This document shows positions 1-7,099 of a stretch of 16,066 bases of DNA, piece by piece. Below the pieces are notes generated by a model. That model ran no database searches, was not told where the DNA came from, and saw nothing but the letters and a program-made list of their open reading frames with translations. The translations under genes and the position numbers were made by a program. The first letter of the stretch is position 1. Every line of letters starts with the position of its first letter. Source of the DNA: DASRZM01 sp035686365 (GTDB lineage Bacteria; Pseudomonadota; Gammaproteobacteria; Xanthomonadales; Xanthomonadaceae); the NCBI GenBank assembly GCA_035686365.1, contig DASRZM010000040.1, positions 1 through 16,066 on the forward strand, read 5' to 3'.

Positions 1-10
1 GAACGCTGAG

Positions 11-820
11 TCAGACCACAGCCGCTCCCCGTTCCAGCACGAAACGCTCAAACACGGGATTGCAGCCGCCGCGCCGCACGCAGGCAGGTGTCGCACCGGC
101 GAGCCGACCGAACTCCCGGGTCATGTGTGCCTGGTCGGCATAACCCGCTTCGACCGCGATTACCGCCAGTGAACCCGGCCCGCCCAGCGCCCGCAACGCG
201 TGGCGAAAACGAAGCAGGCGGCGGTACTTGCGCGGCTCGATGCCCACCCGCTCGTGCCACAGGCGGCGCAGGGTCCGATCGCTGCTGTCCGCCGGCGCCG
301 CAGTCAGCGCACCGGAGCCGATCCAGCGCGCCAGCGCACCCATCCGCTCGCGCTTTCGAACGACTCGCCCTGCCAGCGCGCCCAGCAGGAACTGATCTGC
401 AATCCGGCAGCGCTCGCGATTCGATTCGGCACTGGCGATGGCCTGGACATACCGCTCTCCGGGCAACCCAAAGACATCCCCGGGTTCGACTTCGCGGTCG
501 GTGCGTTGCGCCATCGGCGCCCGCGAAAAGCTACCCACACCCCAGGGATGAAAGCGGATCGAGAACAGCGAGAGCCTGGCGGTCGCCAGCAGGTGGACCG
601 GCCGCGCAGCCGCCGAGTACAGGAACCCCTCCGGCTGAGGCAGCAGCATCCCATCCGGGTGCAGGCGGGATGGACGCTGTCCGAGGTGCACGATGAGCTC
701 GGGGCAGGCGTCCGGGTAGATGGGCTCGAACGGACCGTCGGCGCAGTCCTGCTCCCAGCGCCAGTAGCACTCGACGTCGCAGCGCAGTGCCGGCGCTGGC
801 TCGAAGGCCTCAAACACCAT
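11..820 (-). CDS. AraC-family transcriptional regulator with DUF6597-like N-terminus
   Basis: A 269-residue protein. The C-terminal third (about residues 175-255) reads as an AraC-type double helix-turn-helix: a first helix pair around DRTLRRLWHERVGIEPRKYR, then LAVIAVEAGYADQAHMTREF, which is the typical second HTH of the family, with the usual GxTPxxxR-like ending (GATPACVR). The N-terminal part has the pattern of the DUF6597 ligand-sensing domain (VECYWRWEQD near the start, PDACPELIVHLG, FSIRFHPWG). The ATG start is preceded by AGGGA five bases upstream. It is divergent from the small exported protein gene at 902, with only 81 bp between the starts, so the two may be co-regulated. The ligand and targets cannot be read from the sequence. 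The family call is firm; the exact role is unknown. Confidence 0.9.
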   Translation of the reverse strand: MVFEAFEPAPALRCDVECYWRWEQDCADGPFEPIYPDACPELIVHLGQRPSRLHPDGMLLPQPEGFLYSAAARPVHLLATARLSLFSIRFHPWGVGSFSRAPMAQRTDREVEPGDVFGLPGERYVQAIASAESNRERCRIADQFLLGALAGRVVRKRERMGALARWIGSGALTAAPADSSDRTLRRLWHERVGIEPRKYRRLLRFRHALRALGGPGSLAVIAVEAGYADQAHMTREFGRLAGATPACVRRGGCNPVFERFVLERGAAVV

Positions 821-901
821 GGCGGTCCCTGGCCAGAACGTTCAATACGCACGGATTCATTGCGGCATCATAGCGCCAGCACCCTTGATCAGGAGCACGG
901 C

Positions 902-1345
902 ATGACATCGACGTTTGCGGCCGCCAGCCTCCTGCTGGCCTCGACCTCACTTTCTACAGCGCCCGACCTGTCCTGGCTCACCGGTTGCTGGCGCAGCGAA
1001 GACGGGAACGCCACGGAAGTCTGGTCGCCCCCATACGACGGACACCACTTCGGCTATGGCGCGACGTTGGCCGAGGGCGAGTTGGTGTTCTTCGAGCAGC
1101 TGCGCATCGAGACTGACGAAACCGGCACCCGCTACGTGGCCTCGCCCGCAGGCATCCCGCCCACCGTTTTCACGGCCACCGAGATCGACGCCGGCAGCGC
1201 CGTGTTCACCAACCCGGAACACGACTATCCCCAGCGCATCAGCTACCGCCGCGATCGCGACACACTGACCGCCGAGATCGCCCTCACCAATGGCTCGAAA
1301 TCCCAATCGTTCCGCTGGCGCCGTTGTCCTGATGGGCACCGGTGA
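902..1345 (+). CDS. Small exported DUF6265-like protein
   Basis: A 147-residue protein. The ATG at 902 has AGGAG (891-895) six bases upstream, which decides the start over longer in-frame possibilities that run through the divergent regulator gene. Residues 1-20 are hydrophobic and Ala/Ser/Leu-rich and look like a short signal peptide ending near STAPDLSW. The mature part begins LSWLTGCWRSEDGNATEVW and contains FEQLRIE, the NPEHDYPQRISYRRD segment and a final FRWRRC. This is the usual layout of DUF6265 (lipocalin-like fold) proteins. It is probably periplasmic. No catalytic motif is evident and the substrate is unknown. It diverges from the AraC-type gene and may be its target, which is inference from position only. 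Confidence 0.82.
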   Translation: MTSTFAAASLLLASTSLSTAPDLSWLTGCWRSEDGNATEVWSPPYDGHHFGYGATLAEGELVFFEQLRIETDETGTRYVASPAGIPPTVFTATEIDAGSAVFTNPEHDYPQRISYRRDRDTLTAEIALTNGSKSQSFRWRRCPDGHR

Positions 1346-1470
1346 AAGGTGCGAGAACAGCCGTCAGCGTACGTTTTCGGCAGTAGCACGGCGAGTATGG
1401 ATGTCCGCGCGTCCTCGTCAGGGTCGCCAGTAGGTTTGCGCAGACTGTCAATCTGGCATACCAGGCGGAA

Positions 1471-1558
1471 AAGGTAGTCTGACCCCTGTTTCCTGAGGCT
1501 GTAAAAAAACTCCTCCGATTTCGCCGCTTTTTCGCCGTCCCCTTTTTCCGACTACCTT
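1471..1558. repeat. 88-bp element with 9-bp inverted ends (MITE/REP-like)
   Basis: AAGGTAGTC at 1471-1479 is matched by its exact reverse complement GACTACCTT at 1550-1558. The interior holds A-runs and T-runs (1503-1509, 1528-1532, 1543-1547) that stand out in this GC-rich DNA, and no plausible gene. The GGTAGTCTGACCCC left end resembles short non-coding repeats found in many Xanthomonadaceae genomes, which is recollection, not a search. The rest of the stretch 1346-1551 shows nothing else I recognise. Confidence 0.5.
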
Positions 1559-1857
1559 AGCAGGAGATTGATCGCATGGGCGATGACAGCAATTGTCAAG
1601 GCAAAGCGGATGAGCGAGATGAGCAAGGACGTACGCCGATGCGTGTCGACCCTCTCGGTATCCTTGACCATCGCGTCCGTTGCAAACCTCCGCATGCCGC
1701 CTAAGAGCAGCACGCCGAGGATTCCTGCCGTGAGCCACCCCGAGAACCCGACCCGGAGTTGGGTGCCGACTCCAATCAGGATCGCAACCAGTGCTGCGAA
1801 TTCTGATCGATCATCCGCACTTGCTGTACCCACACGACAGGCACGTCGCGCACCCAT
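1552..1857 (-). CDS. Possible small membrane protein, hypothetical
   Basis: An open frame of 101 codons whose product has three hydrophobic stretches: about residues 21-35 (ALVAILIGVGTQ), 42-54 (LTAGILGVLLLGG) and 79-99 (LISLIRFALTIAVIAHAINLL), joined by a charged loop KDTERVDTHRRTS. This alternation of hydrophobic and charged segments argues for a real integral membrane protein. The first 15 codons overlap the end of nrdJb, and an in-frame GTG at 1833 would shorten the overlap to 23 bp. Neither start has a clear Shine-Dalgarno sequence, so translation may be coupled to nrdJb. Its stop lies inside the inverted-repeat element at 1471-1558. No family is recognised. It could be a remnant. Confidence 0.45.
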   Translation of the reverse strand: MGARRACRVGTASADDRSEFAALVAILIGVGTQLRVGFSGWLTAGILGVLLLGGMRRFATDAMVKDTERVDTHRRTSLLISLIRFALTIAVIAHAINLLLR

Positions 1858-2578
1858 CGAGCATCACCACCGCCTGCGTGCTGCACTTGCCGCACAGGGT
1901 GGCGCCGGGCGGGTAGCCGTTGGTGTCGAGGTCGGGGTCCTTGCGGGCGCTTTCGGCGCCGGCGCCGGCGAGGTCAGCGCTTATCGCGGAGTTTTTTTTT
2001 GAGACGCGCTCCTCGTAGACGGCGCGCTTCTCGGCGATCAGGGCCTTCTGGGCGTCGGTGAGCTCCTCGTCCACGATCAGGCCGATCATGCGCATGTGCT
2101 CTTCCACCACCGCGCCGATCTCGGCCACGATCGAGGGCATGTACACGCCGCCGGCCTTGAAGTAGCCGCCGCGCGGGTCGAACACGGCCTTCATCTCCTC
2201 CACCAGGAAGGTGACGTCGCCGCCCTTGCGGAACACCGCGGACATGATGCGGGTCAGCGCCACGATCCACTGGAAGTGGTCCATGTTCTTCGAGTTGATG
2301 AAGATCTCGAAGGGACGGCGCAGTTCGTGCGGGGTGCCGGCGTTGAGCACGATGTCGTTGAGGGTCACGTACAGCGCGTGCTCGAACAGCGGCGACTTGA
2401 CCTTGTAGGTGGAGCCGATCAGCACGTCGGGGCGCTCGACCTTCTCGTGCATCTGGATGACCTGGGCGCGGTCGCTGGCGGGCTCGGTTTTGGGCTCGGG
2501 CGGCTGCGCGGGCTTGGCCTTGTCCTCGGGCTTGACGACGTTGTAGCCCTTGATCTTCCTGGTGATCTTGATGGTCAT
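1811..2578 (-). CDS. nrdJb: NrdJb: C-terminal component of class II ribonucleotide reductase
   Basis: A 255-residue protein matching the separate NrdJb chain known from Pseudomonas and Xanthomonas. It has a TSCPD-type domain (about residues 50-165, including LIGSTYKVKSPLFEHALYV, NSKNMDHFQW and VFDPRGGYFKAGGVYMPSIV). The tail is rich in cysteines (CGKC, then GCATCLSCGYSKCG), of the type that carries electrons from thioredoxin to the active-site disulfide of NrdJ. It works with NrdJa to make deoxyribonucleotides with adenosylcobalamin, in the cytoplasm. The ATG is preceded by AGGA eight bases upstream. Oddities: it is separated from nrdJa by another gene, and its coding strand has nine consecutive A (1992-2000 on the plus strand as T9) just before the cysteine tail. 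A one-base shift there ends translation at 1974 and removes all six tail cysteines. Confidence 0.88.
   Translation of the reverse strand: MTIKITRKIKGYNVVKPEDKAKPAQPPEPKTEPASDRAQVIQMHEKVERPDVLIGSTYKVKSPLFEHALYVTLNDIVLNAGTPHELRRPFEIFINSKNMDHFQWIVALTRIMSAVFRKGGDVTFLVEEMKAVFDPRGGYFKAGGVYMPSIVAEIGAVVEEHMRMIGLIVDEELTDAQKALIAEKRAVYEERVSKKNSAISADLAGAGAESARKDPDLDTNGYPPGATLCGKCSTQAVVMLDGCATCLSCGYSKCG
1992..2000 (-). other. A9 slippery tract within nrdJb
   Basis: Nine A in the coding strand, read TCA AAA AAA AAC TCC in frame, which contains the heptamer A AAA AAC. A -1 shift or one added A leads through CTC CGC GAT AAG CGC to TGA at 1974-1976. No other A run in the window is as long within a gene. Confidence 0.5.
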
Positions 2579-2655
2579 CGCGGGTGTCCTGGTGGTGCGG
2601 GTGCCTGGTGTGGTTTTCGCCGGCGACGCCGGCTCCTACGGGGGTGGGGGCGGTG

Positions 2656-2697
2656 GGGAGCGGCGCGGCGATTTTATCGCGGCCATGGGCCGCTCCC
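2656..2697. repeat. REP-like palindrome
   Basis: GGGAGCGGC (2656-2664) pairs perfectly with GCCGCTCCC (2689-2697), and an inner GCGAT/ATCGC pair lies between them. It sits in the gap between nrdJb and the coiled-coil gene and resembles the GGGAGCGGC palindromes scattered through Xanthomonadaceae genomes (recollection, not a search). Confidence 0.55.
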
Positions 2698-2777
2698 ACG
2701 CGGCTTCGGGTCAGGGGTGGTACTGGCTCATCGAACTTCGTTGCGACGCGCCGCTCCTACGCGGCTCCGGGTCAGGG
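2690..2777. repeat. Two 27-bp direct copies of the REP-like arm
   Basis: A 27-bp sequence starting CCGCTCCCACGCGGCT at 2690-2716 recurs at 2751-2777 with two mismatches. A third, weaker relative (GCCGGCTCCTACGG) lies at 2625-2640. This suggests local duplication of a repeat element between nrdJb and the upstream gene. Confidence 0.55.
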
Positions 2778-2804
2778 TTTGGGGGATTTGGGCTTCGATG
2801 CGGC

Positions 2805-3419
2805 CTACTTGGCGGGCTTCTTGGCGGGCTTCTTGGCGGGCTTCTTGGCGGCTTTCTTGGCGGCCTTCCTGGCGGTGGCTTTGCCGCCCTTCTTGCCGGC
2901 GGCGACTTTCTGGGCGTGGCGTTCGGCCAGGGTGGCGCTGCGCTTGGCGCTGGCAGCCTCCTTCCTGGCCTCGATCGCGGCCGCGCCGGTCTTGCGCTTG
3001 GCTTCGGCGGTGGCGCGGGTGGCGGCTTCGGCGGCGCGCTCGGTCGCCTTGTCCTTGGGCTTGGCGCGGGCGGCGCGGGCCACGGCTTCGTAGTCGGTGG
3101 CCAGTTGTGCGGCGGCGGCGTTGCGGGCCTCGTCGATGCGCTTCTTGGCGATCTTCAGGGCCTGGTCGAACAGCTTGCGGCCTTCTTCGCTGCGCTCCTC
3201 CAGCTCCTTCTTGGCTTCCTTGGCGCGCCTTTCCACGGTCTTGCGCAGCTCGGCCAGGCGTTCGTCGGCCACGGTCGGGGCACGGGCGGCGAAGCTGCGG
3301 GCTTCGGCGGCGTACTGCTCGGCCTTGGCGCGGAACACCGTGCCCATGTTCTGGGCGATGGCGTCGAGGTTGTCGACCACGCGCGAAAGCTTCGCTTTGA
3401 GGTCCTTGTCCTTGCTCAT
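2805..3419 (-). CDS. Coiled-coil protein with lysine/alanine-rich H1-like tail
   Basis: A 204-residue protein, start ATG at 3419 with GGAG seven bases upstream. The first two thirds are highly charged and helical (LAELRKTVERRAKEAKKELEERSEEGRKLFDQALKIAKKRIDEARN), predicting a long amphipathic or coiled-coil region. The last 35 residues are lysine/alanine/proline repeats (KKAAKKPAKKPAKKPAK), encoded by a near-perfect 12-bp repeat at about 2808-2860. Such tails bind DNA or polyphosphate in bacterial H1/AlgP-like proteins; the front half recalls phasin-like or membrane-shaping helical proteins. The function is not known. It lies between nrdJa and nrdJb on the same strand, 226 bp before nrdJb, with an FNR-like box upstream. 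It may be a nucleoid-associated protein, which is inference from composition. Confidence 0.75.
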   Translation of the reverse strand: MSKDKDLKAKLSRVVDNLDAIAQNMGTVFRAKAEQYAAEARSFAARAPTVADERLAELRKTVERRAKEAKKELEERSEEGRKLFDQALKIAKKRIDEARNAAAAQLATDYEAVARAARAKPKDKATERAAEAATRATAEAKRKTGAAAIEARKEAASAKRSATLAERHAQKVAAGKKGGKATARKAAKKAAKKPAKKPAKKPAK

Positions 3420-3455
3420 GGTGTGTCTCCGGTGACGGGGTTGACGGCCACTGCA

Positions 3456-3496
3456 ATTGTGCACCCGCGGCCGTGCCCTGTCATGACGTAGATCAA
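3456..3496 (-). promoter_or_regulatory. FNR/ANR-type box and putative -10 upstream of the coiled-coil gene
   Basis: On the minus strand TTGAT-CTAC-GTCAT occupies 3496-3483, close to the FNR consensus TTGAT-N4-ATCAA (first half perfect, second half 3 of 5). CACAAT (3461-3456) fits a -10 element. A start about seven bases beyond it, near 3449, would place the box centre about 41 bp upstream, the standard position for FNR-type activation. Confidence 0.45.
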
Positions 3497-3532
3497 TTCC
3501 GACGCGTGACCGGCGCGCCGCTGCCGGCCCGC

Positions 3533-6500
3533 TCAGAACTTGCCGTAATAGCCTTCCTTGAGCGCGTCGAACAGGTTGGCGGCGGTGTGCACCTCGCCGT
3601 CGTACTCGATCTGCTCGTTGCCACGCGCCTCCACCACGGTGCCGTCCTCGAGCTCGAAACGGTAGGTGGTGTTCTCCAGGTCGCTTTCCTTCACCAGCAC
3701 GCCCTGGAACGCGGCCGGGTTGAAGCGGAAGGTGGTACAGCCCTTCAGGCCCTGCTGGTAGGCGTAGAAGTAGATGTCCTTGAAGTCCTCGTAGGGGTAG
3801 TCGGTGGGGACGTTGGCGGTCTTGGAGATGGAGGAGTCCACCCACTTCTGCGCCGCGGCCTGGATGTCCACGTGCGCCTTGGGCGTGATGTCGTCGGCCG
3901 AGACGAAGTAGTCGGGCAGCTTCGCCTTCCCGTTGGTTGCCAACGGCATGGCGTCGGGGTTGACCAGGGTGCGGTAGGCCAGCAGCTCGTAGCTGAAGAC
4001 CTCGACCTTCTCCTTGGTCTTGCGGCCCTCGCGGATGACGTTGCGCGAGTAGTGGTGGGCGAAGCTGGGCTCGATGCCGTTGGAGGCGTTGTTGGCCAGC
4101 GACAGCGAGATGGTACCGGTGGGTGCGATCGAGCTGTGGTGGGTGAAGCGCGCGCCGGTCTCGGCCAGCTTGTCCACCAGATCGGGCGCCACTTCGGCCA
4201 TGCGCTGCATGTAGCGGCTGTACTTGGCGTGGAGGGTGCGGCCCTTGATCCGGTCGCCGGGCCTGTAGCCGTCGGCCTTCATCTCCGGGCGCTTGCGCAG
4301 CATCTCGGCGGTGACCTCGAAGTCCTCTTCCATGATCGGCGCGGCGCCCTTTTCCTCGGCCAGTGACAGCGCCACTTCCCAGCCGGCCACGGCCATCTCG
4401 CGCGCGACGGCTTCGGTGAACTCCAGGCTCGGCTCGCCGCCGTAGGCCATCTTCAGCATGGTCAGCGTCGAGCCCAGGCCCAGGAACCCCATGCCGTGGC
4501 GGCGCTTGCGCAGGATCTCGGCGCGCTGCTGCTCCAGCGGCAGGCCGTTGACCTCCACCACGTTGTCGAGCATGCGCGTGAACACGCGTACCACTTCCCT
4601 GTATTCCTCCCAGTCGAAGTGCGCCTTGTCGGTGAAGGCGTCGCGGACGAACTTGGTGAGGTTCACAGACCCCAGTAAGCAAGCTCCGAATTCCGGAAGC
4701 GGCTGCTCACCGCACTGTCCTGTCACCAACCCATTGAAGATTACGGTGTTTTTGTCACCTTGCGTCGTGTCGTACACGGCTTCATCGCCGACGTACTCGA
4801 CGGATTCGATGCGCGATGCGAAACGCTGTTTGTTGCGAAGAACCTTGTCCTTCACCCACTCGCGATACTTCGATTCCTTCGTCGGCAGCAGGAAGCCAAC
4901 CTCCCGCATGAACTGCTCGCGCGACTCGCCGTCGATGATCAGCTCGTAGTTGGCTCGGCAGCGATAGCTCTTGTGCCCGCCATGCCCGTCGGGAAGCATG
5001 CGGCTGCCAGCCTTGCGGCGTGCGCGGATTCGGCAGAACACGCCGAAGTTGGCCAGCAGCATCTGCACGTCCTGCAGTAGCGGGCGCTCGCTGGATGCCA
5101 GCCTCACGGAGCAGCTCATGCTGCGACCGGAGATGTTCACGGTACCGTCGCACTGGAACAGCGCCCGCAGGTAGGCGCGCGCGCAGGCCTCACTGCCGCG
5201 CCATACGACCTCGGGTACCTTGAGCTTGGTCTCGGCGCTGAAGCCATAGTGCGCGAGCAGGCGCGCCAGCATCACCGACCTGATGAACACCTGGTTGCGA
5301 TCGGGCACCGCCACGGCCGAAACGGTGTACTCGCGGTCCGTGCGCAGCGCGGCGTGGGTAATGAGCGAATTCACATAGACCACGACGCGTCCGGCCAATG
5401 CGCGCTCTTCGCCCCACAGCGTGACGACCGCGGCCTGCTGGTCCTTGCCGCGATTGGTGAAGTGGCCGTCGCCGGTGATCAGGCCCAGTAGCAGACCGAG
5501 GTCCTCATTGCCCTCGGTGCCGAACTGGCCCTTGCCGGACTGCACCAGCAAGCGATCGCCGACCTGCAGGTCCTCGAGCTTGATCTTGCCGCGCTCGGTG
5601 TAGAAGTCGTGCCACGCGGTCGCCTTGATCTCGTAGCCATCCTCGGTGGCGACGCGATACACCGGTGCACGGTGAGCGGTCATGAAGGCCGGCACCGCAT
5701 CCCGCACTTCGCAACCGCGCTCACGCTGGTCAAGCGCCCGCCGATCCACGGTGGCCTTCAACGCCACGCCGGCCGCGTGCAGCTCGCCGATCGGCACCAT
5801 GCCGTACTGCGTGGCCAGGCGGGTGTCGGCGGTGACGCACGGGTTGGTCGCGCGGATGTTCTCGCACCACCAGTTGTTGTTCATTTCGTTGACGCGGTCG
5901 ATCAGGATGAAGCCCGGCTCGGCGTAGTCGTAGGTGGAGACCATGATCATGTCCCACAGGTGCCGGGCCTTGACGCGGCCATACACCTTGCAGGCCACCA
6001 GGCCGTCCTCGCGCACCACGTAGGTCTTGGTGGTGGGCCACTCGCGCCAGACCACGACCTCGGCGTCGGCCAGGTCGACCTCGTCCTTCTCCTTGATGTT
6101 GACCGGGAACAGCAGCGGCCAGTCGGCGTCGGCCTCCACGGCCTGCATGAAATCGTCGGTGATCAGCAGCGAGAGGTTGAACTGGCGCAGGCGGCCGTCC
6201 TCGCGCTTGGCACGGATGAACTCGCGCACGTCGGGATGGCTGACGTCGAAGGTGCCCATCTGCGCGCCACGGCGCCCGCCTGCGGAGCTGACGGTGAAAC
6301 ACATCTTGTCGTAGATGTCCATGAACGACAGCGGGCCGGACGTGTAGGCGCCGGCGCCGGACACGTAGGCGCCGCGCGGCCGCAGCGTGCTGAATTCGTA
6401 GCCGATGCCGCAGCCGGCCTTGAGCGTCAGGCCGGCCTCGTGCACGCGCTCCAGGATGCCGTCCATGGAATCGGTGATGGTGCCCGAGACGGTGCAGTTG

Positions 6501-6808
6501 ATGGTGCTGGTGGCCGGCTTGTGCTCGAGCGCGCCGGCGTTGGAGGTGATGCGCCCGGCCGGGATGGCACCGCGACGCAGCGCCCACAGGAACCGTTCGT
6601 ACCAGTAGCCGCGCTTGTCCTTGCCCGGTTCGGCGTCCGACAGCGCGCGGGCGATGCGCTGGTAGGTTTCGTCGATATTCGCGTCCACCGGCTCGCCGCG
6701 CTTGCTCTTGAGGCGGTACTTCTTGTCCCAGATGTCGAAGGACGCCGGCTGCAGTTCGATCTGTGTGGCGCTGTCCGGCTTGACCGCTTCCAGGCGCAGG
6801 GTGCTCAT
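3533..6808 (-). CDS. nrdJa: NrdJa: class II (B12-dependent) ribonucleotide reductase, intein-containing
   Basis: A 1091-residue precursor. After removal of a 375-residue intein (residues 324-698) the product is about 716 residues, normal for a NrdJa chain. It reduces ribonucleotides using adenosylcobalamin without needing oxygen. Visible family signatures: STINCTVSGTITDSMDG with the first redox cysteine (Cys105); NP|CGEQPLPEFGAC, holding the thiyl-radical cysteine (Cys699), Glu701 and the second redox cysteine (Cys710); and the phosphate-loop-like SSIAPTGTISLSLANNASNGIEPSFA. The chain ends GYYGKF without a cysteine tail, which is on the separate NrdJb. The ATG at 6808 is preferred over GTG at 6820 because GGGAG lies 11 bases before it. 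The leader of about 300 nt holds NrdR-like boxes. Activity depends on splicing, because the intein sits directly before the catalytic cysteine. Confidence 0.93.
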   Translation of the reverse strand: MSTLRLEAVKPDSATQIELQPASFDIWDKKYRLKSKRGEPVDANIDETYQRIARALSDAEPGKDKRGYWYERFLWALRRGAIPAGRITSNAGALEHKPATSTINCTVSGTITDSMDGILERVHEAGLTLKAGCGIGYEFSTLRPRGAYVSGAGAYTSGPLSFMDIYDKMCFTVSSAGGRRGAQMGTFDVSHPDVREFIRAKREDGRLRQFNLSLLITDDFMQAVEADADWPLLFPVNIKEKDEVDLADAEVVVWREWPTTKTYVVREDGLVACKVYGRVKARHLWDMIMVSTYDYAEPGFILIDRVNEMNNNWWCENIRATNPCVTADTRLATQYGMVPIGELHAAGVALKATVDRRALDQRERGCEVRDAVPAFMTAHRAPVYRVATEDGYEIKATAWHDFYTERGKIKLEDLQVGDRLLVQSGKGQFGTEGNEDLGLLLGLITGDGHFTNRGKDQQAAVVTLWGEERALAGRVVVYVNSLITHAALRTDREYTVSAVAVPDRNQVFIRSVMLARLLAHYGFSAETKLKVPEVVWRGSEACARAYLRALFQCDGTVNISGRSMSCSVRLASSERPLLQDVQMLLANFGVFCRIRARRKAGSRMLPDGHGGHKSYRCRANYELIIDGESREQFMREVGFLLPTKESKYREWVKDKVLRNKQRFASRIESVEYVGDEAVYDTTQGDKNTVIFNGLVTGQCGEQPLPEFGACLLGSVNLTKFVRDAFTDKAHFDWEEYREVVRVFTRMLDNVVEVNGLPLEQQRAEILRKRRHGMGFLGLGSTLTMLKMAYGGEPSLEFTEAVAREMAVAGWEVALSLAEEKGAAPIMEEDFEVTAEMLRKRPEMKADGYRPGDRIKGRTLHAKYSRYMQRMAEVAPDLVDKLAETGARFTHHSSIAPTGTISLSLANNASNGIEPSFAHHYSRNVIREGRKTKEKVEVFSYELLAYRTLVNPDAMPLATNGKAKLPDYFVSADDITPKAHVDIQAAAQKWVDSSISKTANVPTDYPYEDFKDIYFYAYQQGLKGCTTFRFNPAAFQGVLVKESDLENTTYRFELEDGTVVEARGNEQIEYDGEVHTAANLFDALKEGYYGKF
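4715..5839 (-). mobile_element. LAGLIDADG intein inside NrdJa (ends in Gln)
   Basis: Residues 324-698 of the precursor. The N-terminal splicing block starts CVTADTRL with Cys1. Block B is GYEIKATAWHDF with the TxxH pattern (His400). The LAGLIDADG endonuclease motifs are LLLGLITGDGHF (about 439-450) and LRALFQCDGTV (about 547-557), both retaining the Asp-Gly expected at the metal site. The C-terminal block is VYDTTQGDKNTVIFNGLVTGQ, followed by Cys+1. The usual ending is His-Asn; here it is Gly-Gln (codon CAG at 4717-4715). Joining the flanks restores NPCGEQ. Parts of this region (for example 4715-4900) look poorer in GC than the surrounding gene, in keeping with horizontal spread. Both half-domains are open, so splicing and perhaps homing are probably still active. 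Confidence 0.92.
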
Positions 6809-6977
6809 TTCCGGTTCCACTCCCTTTTTTTCTGTCGTTGCGTGTTCTGGTGTCCGTCCCTGCCGCGGACTGTTCCATGCCCGCGGCCTTGGCTTCAGGC
6901 CCGACCCGCTCCGCGCGGGGAAAGCCGACCCCGCCTGCGCGCCCCGTGCGGGCGGCTCGCGCCGTGCACACGGTCGG

Positions 6978-7004
6978 TCAGGCTGAGTTTCTGGCGTGAG
7001 TCAT
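6978..7004 (-). CDS. Possible 8-codon leader peptide in the nrdJa 5' region
   Basis: On the minus strand GGAGG (7020-7016) is followed 11 bases later by ATG and the short frame MTHARNSA, then TGA. It lies between the predicted nrdJa transcription start and its start codon, 170 bp before nrdJa. A strong ribosome-binding site on such a short frame is suggestive, but it could be chance; no attenuator is obvious. Confidence 0.25.
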   Translation of the reverse strand: MTHARNSA

Positions 7005-7051
7005 CGCTGTGGGCACCTCCCCCGGCGCCGAAGCGTTCGCGTCGCCCAAAC

Positions 7052-7099
7052 CCCCGCTATTGGGGATTGCCCGCCGGGCTGGCCACAACATGTTGTGGC
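7052..7099 (-). promoter_or_regulatory. Tandem NrdR-box-like sites upstream of nrdJa
   Basis: The perfect 18-bp palindrome GCCACAACATGTTGTGGC (7082-7099) fits the NrdR consensus acaCwAtATaTwGtgt at its conserved core. A second, weaker site CCCCGCTATTGGGGAT (7052-7067) has its central AT exactly 31 bp away, the spacing typical of paired NrdR boxes. Both lie just downstream of the predicted transcription start, where a repressor would block the polymerase. Confidence 0.6.

Noticed and set aside
2805..4682. A 625-codon open frame extending the coiled-coil gene upstream through nrdJa
   Set aside because: The upstream part is an arginine-rich shadow of nrdJa in another frame; a good Shine-Dalgarno marks the real start at 3419.
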